Shown piece by piece: positions 9,622 to 17,178 of a stretch of DNA of 64,000 bases. The translations under genes were made by a program, and so were the position numbers. Positions within the stretch are counted from its first letter, which is position 1; each line of letters opens with the position of its first letter. Origin of the DNA: Photobacterium lipolyticum. Lineage in GTDB: Bacteria; Pseudomonadota; Gammaproteobacteria; Enterobacterales; Vibrionaceae. The notes below the pieces were generated by a model. It had not been told where the DNA came from and did not search any database. It saw only the letters and a program-made list of their open reading frames with translations. The stretch spans positions 18,551-82,550 of the forward strand of contig NZ_PYMC01000018.1 of NCBI RefSeq assembly GCF_003026475.1. The letters run 5' to 3'.

Positions 9622-9854
9622 ATGCATGAAGACGATTTTTCAAAGCTTACCAAGGTGACCGTTGAAACGGCTCTCAATGCAAATTAGGCGAGCACCTTAG
9701 CTATGAAAAACACGCGGAACACCCGTCGAATAACAGCAGTAATAGCTACTCCAGTAAGACTCTCATTACCGATGATGGGGAAGTCACCATCGATGCGCCA
9801 CGTGATCACAATGCTAGCTTTGAACCCAAGCTAGTTAACTCGTTCTTCTTATAA
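9622..9854 (+). pseudogene. IS256-family transposase fragment
   Basis: Translation from 9622 gives MHEDDFSKLTKVTVETALNA, then a frameshift near 9684, then GEHLSYEKHAEHPSNNSSNS, a short Ser-rich stretch and GEVTIDAPRDHNASFEPKLV before a stop at 9852-9854. The order ALNA..EEHLGYEKH..GN.RNG..K.L....GEV.I..PRDR.G.FEP.LV is the N-terminal signature of IS256/Mu-type transposases. Only the N-terminal 75 or so residues remain, without the DDE catalytic core, so this is a dead remnant. It marks past insertion between the restriction operon and the ssrA attachment site. Confidence 0.8.
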
Positions 9855-10242
9855 CACCTTGAACCAATGACCATCACAGACCCTTTATCTACAACAACAC
9901 CAAGTCAATATTGAAGTGATATCAACCAGATTAACCGACGCAATGTTTTCAATGAACGTCTCAGTTTCAAAGGGATTATATAAAGAATTATCCCAACATG
10001 ACGTTGCAATGTATCCACCAAATTACATATCTTTTGAGGATAGTCCGGGTAATAACCAGAATACATTACATTAGGTAGATCAGCTTTTGCTTGATAGTAG
10101 AGTCCTTAAATATCCTGAGTTATTCCTTCATCCACTTAGAATCCATACTCGCCTCTACAATTGTTAGATAGATAAAATGTAATACATATGTGTCATTACT
10201 CACCACTTAACTTTTGATCAAATTTGTAGTGACATTTTTCCT
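9855..10242. other. unassigned remnant region
   Basis: About 390 bp with no complete gene. A short open stretch on the plus strand (about 9912-10074, containing ELSQHDVAMYPPNYISFEDS) has protein-like composition and could be the tail of a decayed gene. I do not recognise it. The rest is AT-rich. Confidence 0.35.
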
Positions 10243-10266
10243 TAGTAGTACCATTAGTAGTACCAA
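10243..10266 (+). repeat. tandem 12-bp repeat, candidate integrase arm sites
   Basis: Two perfect, directly abutting copies of TTAGTAGTACCA lie 59 bp before the ssrA-end repeat. Short direct repeats at this distance from an attachment core are typical of arm-type binding sites for tyrosine integrases. Related GGTAC-containing repeats occur beside both broken integrase genes (about 10,448-10,470 and 13,116-13,135). The assignment as integrase sites is inference. Confidence 0.5.
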
Positions 10267-10316
10267 CTAAAAATAAATCAAATAAAGCAATATACAACAA
10301 GGCATTAATCGCCCGA

Positions 10317-10350
10317 TTCAACTCCCGCCAGCCCACCAAACGTTTGGAAA
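10317..10350 (+). other. ssrA 3'-end attachment site, copy 1
   Basis: Bases 10317-10338 match the conserved 3' end of tmRNA (TTCAACTCCCGCCAGC then CCACCA-like, with one base lost), but no mRNA-like domain or 5' half lies upstream, so this is an attachment-site copy and not a gene. The downstream bases AAACGTTTGGAAA extend the shared core. Bases 10326-10350 recur at 13029-13053 with one mismatch. A broken integrase begins about 150 bp further on. Confidence 0.75.
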
Positions 10351-10375
10351 AGGCCACCTTCGGGTGGCCTTTTTT
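10351..10375 (+). terminator. rho-independent terminator after ssrA-end copy 1
   Basis: Perfect 8-bp stem AGGCCACC / GGTGGCCT with a TTCG tetraloop followed by five T. This is the expected position of an ssrA terminator, directly downstream of the CCA end. Confidence 0.85.
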
Positions 10376-10503
10376 GTATCCGCAACAAACTAAAATCAAT
10401 AGCTTACCGTCTTTTTACGTCTACTGACGCCCGACCGCTTCTTTTATTTATGGGTACACCTAAAGGTACACTGCTCAGGTGTACTTATTTTGATGGACCA
10501 ATC

Positions 10504-11159
10504 ATGGCTAAAGTAACGACGAGATTGAGTGATAAAGAGATCAAATCAGCTAAACCTAAAGAAAAAGAATACATACTTTCTGATGGGGTCGGATTACGTC
10601 TAAGGGTGAAACCAAATGGCTCAAAGCTTTGGCTGCTAAACTATACACACCCCATCAAAAGAAAACGTACTAATCTAAGTCTTGGTAAATACCCAGACCT
10701 CTCCCTTGCTAACGCCCGCAAGACCTCACAGGAAGCAAAAGAACTACTCGCTCAAGGGATAGATCCTCAAGAAGAAAGGAAACGCCAGCAGCAAGAGCAC
10801 AAAGCTATCCACCAGCACACGTTTGTCAATGTGTCTAAAGAGTGGTTTGAGATCAAAAAGGACGATGTAACCCCAGATTATGCCGTTGATATCTGGCGCT
10901 CTCTTGAGCTTCATATCTTCCCTGACCTATCCGACATTCCGGTTACAGAAATCACTGCTCCACAAATAATCGAGTTATTGAAACCAATCGAAGCGAAAGG
11001 TAGCCTAGAAACAGTCAACGCTTAGCTCAACGCTTAAATGAAGTGATGAACTTCGCTACGAACTGTGGTTTGATTCAGGCGAATCCTCTGACTGGAATCA
11101 AAGCCGCTTTCAAGAGATACACCAACCAAAACTCTGAACACATGATTGTTCAATCTTAA
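10504..11159 (+). pseudogene. tyrosine integrase (DUF4102 type), frameshifted and truncated
   Basis: The first frame (ATG 10504) shows the DUF4102 arm-binding domain: LSDKEIKSAKPKEKEYILSD, then GLRLRVKPNGSKLW and LGKYPDLSLANARK, followed by the start of the core-binding domain. It stops at 11023-11025. A one-base deletion near 11,018-11,021 explains this, because the next frame continues the family sequence as LAQRLNEVMNFATNCGLIQA, then NPLTGIKAAFK, until TAA at 11157-11159. The catalytic domain with Arg/His/Tyr residues is absent. In this family the gene starts next to its ssrA attachment site, exactly as here. It is therefore a dead integrase of the element carrying hipBA. Confidence 0.88.
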
Positions 11160-11181
11160 TAACATGTCTCGACTAACTTTC

Positions 11182-12438
11182 TTATAGAACCTTGAAATCT
11201 CTATCCAGTCGCTTCCAATGGAGCTTTAATGCGGACTTGTGATCTTCTAACATTGGCAGTTCTTGCAATAAATTGGGCCATTGATTACGGGCTTTATCCA
11301 TCACATCTAGCAGATGAGGCTTTATGGCAACCCAAGGAGATCCAGCTTTTTCAGACCATGTTTCAAAGTGCTTCATCGTGATATCAAACCATTTCTTGGT
11401 ACCTGTCATCTTGAGTGCAAGATTATCATGATCTATGTATGGCACAGTGAATACCACATCATAAAGAGGCGATAAACGAGGAGAGTAAGTATCGCTGTAA
11501 ATCAATGTCCAATTTTTCAGATGGGCATCACCATTACCCAACAAGATGTTAATGAGCAATCTTCTCGCCATTTGTTGAATATCTTTCAAGCGCTCAGAAC
11601 TTGATTGATATAGCACACTTCCAAGCTGTTCATAATTTATTTTTTGATACTTGTCAGAGGGATACAACCCAAATACTTGGGCAAAATCTTCCGTATGAAT
11701 ACGCCCATTATCACTACGGTCAAACCGCTTAATACCATAAGCATATTGTTCATCGGGCAATCTAATGCTTGGTAACCCTTTTAGCTCATCTAACTCGATT
11801 AGCCGCACTTCTGGAACTTCAGCTCCGACTGCTTCAGCTAATTTCATGCACGTATATTCATTGACCGGAACACCTTTATGGACCGTTGATGGCGTCTTGA
11901 TGATCCACATATCTTCAGATATTTCCTGATCGATGTGATAACGGCCATCAACATGAGATGAAGAGAATTTCATCTGCACACCAGCGAGTGAAAATTTGGT
12001 GTCAGCGTGTTTAACATTAATCTGCTGAGGTTCTGTTGATAGACGTTGTTCTAGCGCCCAAGTAGGTACGTCTCCAGCTTTTATCGGTTTGGCTAATAGT
12101 GCGCCCGGTAGGTTGGAACCCAAGTAGGCGAGGATTGAGAACTCATTGTTAACGTGACATTGAAGTGCTTTGGCTGTCAGATCTCTTAATATCCCTTCAG
12201 GTAGTAGGTTTGATAGAACAGGAGGGATCTTCTCGGTTCGGATTTGAGGTTTATTCAAATAGCTAGAATCCAGCAACTGCCTTAATGTAAAAACAGGCCG
12301 CGTCTCTGTTGGCATCGCAACAAAATCGGGATTAAAGGTCAGTATGTTTTTTCCACCAGCATAATGCGCGATGACTGCAACATCGATTCCATGCAATTGA
12401 ATACTGATGCCTTCCACCTGCTCAATTTGCTTGCTCAT
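11182..12438 (-). CDS. hipA: HipA-type serine/threonine kinase toxin
   Basis: Toxin of a HipBA module; HipA of E. coli phosphorylates glutamyl-tRNA synthetase and drives growth arrest and persistence. Visible features: N-terminal HipA domain; SLAGVQMKFS at about 150-159; the nucleotide-site Lys181 in WIIKTPS; IKRFDR at 236-241; the catalytic loop GNGDAHLKNW at 301-310 (Asp304, Asn309); and the metal-binding LSPLYDVV near 322-329 (Asp327). Length 418 is close to E. coli HipA (440), and all catalytic residues appear intact. The ATG overlaps the hipB stop (ATGA), so antitoxin and toxin are coupled with the antitoxin first. Target specificity cannot be read from sequence. Confidence 0.93.
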   Translation of the reverse strand: MSKQIEQVEGISIQLHGIDVAVIAHYAGGKNILTFNPDFVAMPTETRPVFTLRQLLDSSYLNKPQIRTEKIPPVLSNLLPEGILRDLTAKALQCHVNNEFSILAYLGSNLPGALLAKPIKAGDVPTWALEQRLSTEPQQINVKHADTKFSLAGVQMKFSSSHVDGRYHIDQEISEDMWIIKTPSTVHKGVPVNEYTCMKLAEAVGAEVPEVRLIELDELKGLPSIRLPDEQYAYGIKRFDRSDNGRIHTEDFAQVFGLYPSDKYQKINYEQLGSVLYQSSSERLKDIQQMARRLLINILLGNGDAHLKNWTLIYSDTYSPRLSPLYDVVFTVPYIDHDNLALKMTGTKKWFDITMKHFETWSEKAGSPWVAIKPHLLDVMDKARNQWPNLLQELPMLEDHKSALKLHWKRLDRDFKVL

Positions 12439-12752
12439 GACTTACCCTCTGAACCAAACCAAAAATCTAGATCATCGGTGTCATCTTGCAGTCCCTCTTT
12501 GTTAAGGTTTGCTGAGGCTTCATGCACTGATACTGGAGGTGCTTTCCTATCTTTCGGAGTAATGGACAACTCTAAATCTAGCCCTTCTAAGACTCTGAGT
12601 AAGGTCGACAGCTTTACGTCACTGCCTGCTTCGATACGTTGATACTGTTGCTGCTTCATGCCAATTCGCATGTACATGTCTTTTTGCTCGATGCCCAGCT
12701 TTTTACGTCGCTCAATTAGCAGTTCTGCAATTTCATCGATATTTTTCATCAT
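12435..12752 (-). CDS. hipB: HipB-type XRE antitoxin
   Basis: DNA-binding antitoxin that neutralises HipA and represses the operon. Residues 5-65 form an XRE/Cro-CI helix-turn-helix (IGMKQQQYQRIEAGSDVKLS covers the recognition region), followed by the HipB strand LDLELSITPKD and an acidic disordered tail ending in DLDFWFGSEGKS. I use the ATG at 12752 (105 aa), preceded by GAGG; an in-frame TTG nine bases upstream is less likely. It is first in the operon, overlapping hipA by 4 bp. Four palindromic operators lie immediately upstream, the nearest within the 5' leader, consistent with autoregulation. Confidence 0.92.
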   Translation of the reverse strand: MMKNIDEIAELLIERRKKLGIEQKDMYMRIGMKQQQYQRIEAGSDVKLSTLLRVLEGLDLELSITPKDRKAPPVSVHEASANLNKEGLQDDTDDLDFWFGSEGKS

Positions 12753-12762
12753 TAGCCTCAAA

Positions 12763-12867
12763 ACAACATTAGAGTTGTACCAACCACATAAACAACACTT
12801 TAGTTGTAAATGAGATAATTAACAACCTTTAAGTTGTATTGATAATTGCTAACAACAGTTAAGTTGT
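12763..12867 (-). promoter_or_regulatory. four hipBA operators, ACAAC-N6-GTTGT
   Basis: Four perfect inverted repeats with the same arms ACAAC and GTTGT and a 6-bp spacer lie at 12763-12778, 12792-12807, 12822-12837 and 12852-12867. Start-to-start distances are 29, 30 and 30 bp, close to three helical turns, so bound dimers would sit on one face of the DNA. E. coli hipBA also has four operators. Binding by this HipB is inferred from position. Confidence 0.9.
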
Positions 12868-13028
12868 TTTTCGCTTCACCTAATCATATTAGATTCTAGA
12901 GAGGCTACTAATTTTATGATGAAATCAGAGGTAACAATTACAAATGGGTACACCGCAAGGTACATCAACAAAAGTCAAACCAACACATACCCTTTCATTT
13001 CAATAACTTAAAGATTAAGATGAACTTA

Positions 13029-13053
13029 CGCCAGCCTACCAAACGTTTGGAAA
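13029..13053 (+). other. ssrA-type attachment site, copy 2
   Basis: A 25-bp repeat of 10326-10350 with a single C-to-T change in the ACCA part; the upstream tmRNA T-arm portion is not conserved here. The distance between copies is 2,703 bp, which defines an element containing the DUF4102 integrase remnant and hipBA. It is followed by its own terminator and a second integrase start. Confidence 0.8.
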
Positions 13054-13085
13054 GGGCAGTAAGTCGTTGACTTACTGCCCTTTTT
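13054..13085 (+). terminator. rho-independent terminator after attachment copy 2
   Basis: Perfect 12-bp stem GGGCAGTAAGTC / GACTTACTGCCC, 3-base loop, then five T. It sits at the same offset from the repeat as the terminator of copy 1, but its stem sequence is unrelated. Confidence 0.85.
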
Positions 13086-13137
13086 GTATTTAAAACATCA
13101 AATGTTTAGCTGTTTGTACTAAAAACTGGTACTAAAC

Positions 13138-13797
13138 ATGCGATATCTAAAAATTTCTAAATCTGGCAACTGGTACTTCCGATATCAGATATCAGCACAA
13201 CACAGACGTCTGTTTGCCAATCGCTATGAACTGAAGCAATCGCTTCATACATCCAACAAACAATAAACCGTCATTAAGCCTCTGAAACTTAAGCTTAAGA
13301 TCCGCACCTCTATTCAAACCAACACAGCGCTAATACACACGACAAAAGCCACGCAAACAGCCATTAGCGAACCTAAAGCTGTTACCCCTCCCACAACATC
13401 ACCCAACCCGTTTAAGTGCCTTGAATAATACAGGGAGTCGAAGAAAGACCTTGTTAATCCTAAAACACTTAGTATGGCGTATGCTAAGTGCTATACGGTT
13501 CTAACACTGCTTAAAAAGAAAGGTATTAAAGAGATCCGCAGAATGGAGACAGAGGAAGCTCGCAGGTTGCTAGGGCAATACCCTGTTAATGCGAAGAAGT
13601 ATAAGCAGTTTGACGGTCTTGAGGGACAACAACTAATCAAAGCCAATAAAAAGCATAAAATGCCGATACTCAGCCCTGAAAGTGTTAAGGATTATATCCA
13701 GAAGTGCTCATCATTCTTCGAGTGGTGTGGACATATCAAAGAAGCAGCCAAAGGCTGGCCTCTCTCCGTAACAGGAAGCCAGCAACTAAAAGTTTAA
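13138..13797 (+). pseudogene. second tyrosine integrase (DUF6538 type), degraded
   Basis: Frame one (13138-13266) begins MRYLKISKSGNWYFRYQIS and continues RLFANRYELKQSLHT, the N-terminal pattern of phage-type integrases with a DUF6538 domain, then stops. After a scrambled stretch another frame (about 13438-13797) resumes with KKDLVNPKTLS, VLTLLKKKGIKEIRRME, KKYKQFDGLEGQ and LSPESVKDYIQKCSSFFEW, the core-binding domain of the same kind of integrase. The catalytic domain is missing. This is a different integrase lineage from the one at 10504 and belongs to attachment copy 2, so at least two unrelated elements used this site. Confidence 0.82.
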
Positions 13798-13912
13798 GTA
13801 ACTGATAAGGTTCAAGTGAATGCTTTACCTTGTCACACTAATGATTGATTGATATGGATGCATCGGCATATTCGATATAACTTACACTCATTACCATTGA
13901 TGAGAGAAAGTT

Positions 13913-15445
13913 ATGGCTATTAACTTCAACCAAAAAGTACGTGGAACAAGGGTTTACCATAACGGGAAAGCCACTAGACCTCGCCAACTCGAAGAACCAG
14001 ACAAAGTTGCTCACCAAGGAAGCTTTGAAAGTGACCGAGGGCGAATTCTCAATTCAGCAGCCATTCGAAGGCTTCAGCAGAAAACTCAAGTATTCCCTTT
14101 AGAGCGCAATGCTGCCGTTCGTAGCCGATTGACTCACTCCTTAGAAGTTCAACAAGTTGGTCGTTATATCACTCAGCTAATTTTCAATACGCTGCCGAAA
14201 GAAACACTTGAGCAATACAAACTTGCAGGCTTAGAACGCCAAATAGAGTCTATCGTCGAAATGTCATGTTTAATGCATGATGTGGGTAACCCACCATTTG
14301 GCCACTTTGGAGAGCAGGCTATAAATGACTGGTTTTCTCGACACATAGTCTCTCTAACAACCAATGAGGAAGGGCAACCAAGAATTGACTTACCAGCCCC
14401 CATCCACCGAGATCTTACAAATTTCGAAGGTAATGCACAGGCTATCCGCTTAGTTCACACTCTTCTAGGACTCAACCTCACCTATTCCCAAGTTTCAGGG
14501 GTATTTAAATATACTCGCCGAGGAGATCAAGCATCTCCGAAAAAACAGCCTGATAATGCTCAACTCAAGGACTATAACTACTTAATGAAAAAAGTTGGTT
14601 ACTACCTAAGTGAGCACCGTTATGTTGAATCTTTAAAATCCGTATTATCCATGGGTTCCCATTGCCGATCTCCATTCTCATACATAATGGAAGCTGCTGA
14701 TGATATTTCTTACGGTATAGCTGATATCGAAGATGCTGTAGAAAAGGGCATACTGACTATTGAGCAACTAAAAATTGCTCTTGATAAAGAATTCCAATTG
14801 CTCGCTAAACAATATGGATTAGCGGAGCAAAAAACGATGCAAGAAATAATCAACATCGCTTACGATAGTGCTTTGAGAGCAGATAACTGTGCGGATAGCC
14901 ATTTTTTTGTGACTCTGCGCGTAGAAATAAATAAACGCTTACCACAGCATGCTTGCAAACAATTCATTGAAAATATCGAAAAGGTATTTCACGGCACATT
15001 TAATCGAGCACTAATTGAAGATGAAAGTGTCAATCACGCCCTTGTTAAAACACTAAAAAACGTTGCAATGAACTATGCCTTCTGTGATCCAGAGGTAGAA
15101 CGAAGTGAGTTACAAGGGTATAGAATTATCACCGGATTATTAGAAGCCTATAAGCCTTTGCTGCTGCTGGATAAAAAGACCTTTACTAACATTCAAGACG
15201 CTCCATTATACGAGAGAAGACTCTATAAGAAGCTGCCGAACAAGCATCTAAAGGCTTATGAAATCGCAATGAAAACATTAGATGAGGAAAAAGATAAAAA
15301 TCTGGAAATTCCATATCTACCCTACACTTTTAACGATGAGGTTTGGGAGTTTTACTTCCGTGTTCGTCTGATTCAGGATTATATCAGTGGTATGACCGAT
15401 CAATATGCTTATGATGAATATCGCGCTCTGAATGTTCTCGAATAA
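13913..15445 (+). CDS. dgt: dGTPase / deoxynucleotide triphosphohydrolase
   Basis: HD-domain enzyme that splits dGTP (or related dNTPs) into deoxynucleoside and triphosphate. Motifs: RLTHSLEVQQVGRYI with His75; the HD pair His122-Asp123 within LMHDVGNPPFGHFGE; a metal-binding Asp in EAADDISYGIADIEDA near 261-275. The length, 510 aa, matches type 1 Dgt (E. coli 505). It has a GAGAGAAAG ribosome-binding region before the ATG. The gene lies alone between integrase remnants and the cut locus, and dGTPases of this family are known to act as anti-phage enzymes by draining nucleotides. Here a defence role is suggested by context; a housekeeping Dgt is the alternative. Confidence 0.9.
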   Translation: MAINFNQKVRGTRVYHNGKATRPRQLEEPDKVAHQGSFESDRGRILNSAAIRRLQQKTQVFPLERNAAVRSRLTHSLEVQQVGRYITQLIFNTLPKETLEQYKLAGLERQIESIVEMSCLMHDVGNPPFGHFGEQAINDWFSRHIVSLTTNEEGQPRIDLPAPIHRDLTNFEGNAQAIRLVHTLLGLNLTYSQVSGVFKYTRRGDQASPKKQPDNAQLKDYNYLMKKVGYYLSEHRYVESLKSVLSMGSHCRSPFSYIMEAADDISYGIADIEDAVEKGILTIEQLKIALDKEFQLLAKQYGLAEQKTMQEIINIAYDSALRADNCADSHFFVTLRVEINKRLPQHACKQFIENIEKVFHGTFNRALIEDESVNHALVKTLKNVAMNYAFCDPEVERSELQGYRIITGLLEAYKPLLLLDKKTFTNIQDAPLYERRLYKKLPNKHLKAYEIAMKTLDEEKDKNLEIPYLPYTFNDEVWEFYFRVRLIQDYISGMTDQYAYDEYRALNVLE

Positions 15446-15456
15446 TTAGCCAAAAT

Positions 15457-15485
15457 AAAGGAAAGATTTATCTTCCTTTCATTTT
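15457..15485 (+). terminator. imperfect hairpin after dgt
   Basis: AAAGGAAAGAT / TCTTCCTTT forms a stem with one bulge, 11 bases after the dgt stop, followed by CATTTTGA. It is a weak terminator candidate because the T-run is short. Confidence 0.4.
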
Positions 15486-15540
15486 GATTACGATGAAACA
15501 ACAGAACCGTCTTTTAAATACCGTCGCGATTAGATTATTA

Positions 15541-15568
15541 CCGCTGGCAGCAACCTTGCTGCCAGCGG
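15541..15568. terminator. 13-bp perfect hairpin between converging genes
   Basis: CCGCTGGCAGCAA and TTGCTGCCAGCGG form a perfect inverted repeat with a 2-base centre. It lies between dgt (plus) and the last gene of the cut operon (minus), about 60 bp past the SMR stop. No T-run follows on either strand, so it may act as a barrier to RNA decay or with other factors. Terminator function is only a suggestion. Confidence 0.4.
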
Positions 15569-15626
15569 ATGTTGCCACCCCCTAATCTGAATTAATTACC
15601 AAATTAAAGGATATTTCACTTTAGGC

Positions 15627-15956
15627 TTACATCTGAGAGAACATATTCATAATGATGCCACCAGAAATAATTAATCCCATAGAGAAAATAGCGGGCAAAT
15701 CAGGTTTTTGTTTGTAAAGAATCATAGATACAATTGTGACCCCCACAATACCAAAACCACACCATAGAGAATAGGCAATCCCTACCGGAATATAGCCCAT
15801 CGCCTTAGTTAAAGCGAAATAACAAATACAATAAGCAGAAATAACTAACACCGATGGCGCAGGGTTACGGAAGCCATTGGTTTTTTTGATCATTGAAGTG
15901 CCAGTAATTTCAGAACCAATTGAAAGTGCTAGCCATAAGAAACCGATATTAAACAT
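15627..15956 (-). CDS. small multidrug resistance (SMR) family exporter, subunit 2
   Basis: A 109-residue inner-membrane protein with four hydrophobic helices. The conserved substrate/proton-binding Glu16 lies in helix 1 (SIGSEITGTSMIKK), and helix 3 carries GIAYSLWCGFGIVG, both SMR signatures. It is the last gene of the cut operon and follows a second SMR gene by 17 bp. Paired SMR genes usually form heterodimers. Within a choline microcompartment operon the natural cargo could be a quaternary or tertiary amine, but that is inference; general cation efflux is the alternative. Confidence 0.9.
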   Translation of the reverse strand: MFNIGFLWLALSIGSEITGTSMIKKTNGFRNPAPSVLVISAYCICYFALTKAMGYIPVGIAYSLWCGFGIVGVTIVSMILYKQKPDLPAIFSMGLIISGGIIMNMFSQM

Positions 15957-15973
15957 TGTTGTATTCCTTATTA

Positions 15974-16378
15974 TTATGATTGAGTTTGTGGTTTAGCATC
16001 TACAATAACGTCTTCTTCATCTTCAAGATCTTCACCCATCTTCGAGAAGAGATTCATGATGACGATACCACTGGCAATAACGCCCATTCCTATCATGGCA
16101 GGAATATCAGGCTGTTGCCCATAGAACAATACACCCATCGTCGAAACCAACAGGATGCCGGTGCCAGACCAGGTAGCATAAGCTAGACCAACAGGAAGAT
16201 ACTTAACGACTTTTGATAATGAGTAATAACAAATGATATAAAGCAAGACGATGCCAGCAAGCAGCATAGTTTTCGTCATACCTTCACTATTATCAAACAT
16301 TTTCAATGTTGACGTCGCTGATGTTTCTGAGGCAATTACTAGAATTAGCCATAACCATTTTTTTAAATTATTCGACAT
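15974..16378 (-). CDS. small multidrug resistance (SMR) family exporter, subunit 1
   Basis: A 134-residue four-helix SMR protein with Glu18 in helix 1 (VIASETSATSTLKM) and GLAYATWSGTGILLV in helix 3. Unlike its partner it has a hydrophilic acidic C-terminal tail (GEDLEDEEDVIVDAKPQTQS) that would lie in the cytoplasm or periplasm depending on topology. Pairs with one longer and one shorter member are typical of obligate SMR heterodimers. It is separated from the flavoprotein gene upstream by about 90 bp, so an internal promoter is possible. SMR genes are known in choline-type BMC loci. Confidence 0.9.
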   Translation of the reverse strand: MSNNLKKWLWLILVIASETSATSTLKMFDNSEGMTKTMLLAGIVLLYIICYYSLSKVVKYLPVGLAYATWSGTGILLVSTMGVLFYGQQPDIPAMIGMGVIASGIVIMNLFSKMGEDLEDEEDVIVDAKPQTQS

Positions 16379-16466
16379 AATTATTACTCCTAACTATTTC
16401 CGATCTTAATAAAAAATACATAAAGAATTTAGATGCACCAATTTTATCTTGATATATTAAAGGTTA

Positions 16467-17159
16467 TTATTTCTGTGCTTTAAGGTACTCTACTGCCAAG
16501 TCAGTTAATTTTTCATTATTCGAAAAACTATCCCTACCACTATTAATTACATCATTTAATGTAATGTAACGAAGAGGTGACTCAATAATACCTCGCGGCT
16601 CAGATTCTGATATTGATTCCGCAGGGTTCAAATTACTTTCGATTTCATTCATAGTGCAAAGTTGAACTCCAGAAGAAACAATTTTATTGATGTTAGTTTG
16701 TAGCTGCTCGTTATAACCAGCATTTTTGTTTAACCCTAACACCTGATTAAGTTCACTTTTCGGGTTACAATTATAATCTAATGCCAGCACATTAATGTTT
16801 TTCATCAATGCGTAATTAATAACTTGTGCACCGTCCGTAGTAAATATTCCGTTAGCAACGTCTCCCATGGTTTCAAAATCTAAAAAAGGAATGAATAAGC
16901 TGTCAAATTTATCTAATGCCGCTGGAAGAGAATGTTCATCAAAGTTAACAATGTCTCCCAATTGACGCCATTTATCAACGTCATGCTGATTAACAGCATT
17001 TTCCGCAATCATGATAGAGAAAGAGAAGTTGTTGTAATGACACATACGGGTATATATCTCATCTTGATACCCTCCGGCATTGGTCAACACCAACAACACT
17101 TTCTTTTGCAGCCTTTTTAATATTTCGGCAACCAGCGTTTCCACGATATTTTCATTCAT
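16467..17159 (-). CDS. BMC-associated flavoprotein-like protein
   Basis: A 230-residue protein between pduL and the SMR genes. It begins with an amphipathic helix, NENIVETLVAEILKRLQKK, of the kind that targets enzymes into microcompartments. It continues with a beta-alpha start KKVLLVLTNAGGYQDEIYTRM that resembles the flavoprotein (PF02441-like) fold seen in several BMC operons. SLFIPFLDFETMGDVANGIF and VINYALMKNINVLAL fit later strands and helices of such a fold. The catalytic role is unknown; redox support of the lumen is one possibility. Family assignment is moderate because key residues cannot be checked without a profile. Confidence 0.6.
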   Translation of the reverse strand: MNENIVETLVAEILKRLQKKVLLVLTNAGGYQDEIYTRMCHYNNFSFSIMIAENAVNQHDVDKWRQLGDIVNFDEHSLPAALDKFDSLFIPFLDFETMGDVANGIFTTDGAQVINYALMKNINVLALDYNCNPKSELNQVLGLNKNAGYNEQLQTNINKIVSSGVQLCTMNEIESNLNPAESISESEPRGIIESPLRYITLNDVINSGRDSFSNNEKLTDLAVEYLKAQK

Positions 17160-17178
17160 AACGCCATCCGGTTATCTT

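Noticed and set aside
10100..10338. A complete tmRNA gene ending at 10338
   Set aside because: Only the last ~22 bases match; no tag-peptide frame or 5' acceptor half lies upstream, so it is an attachment-site copy.
10196..10399. 67-codon open frame on the minus strand
   Set aside because: It runs antisense through the ssrA-end repeat and the terminator hairpin; no family features or ribosome-binding site.
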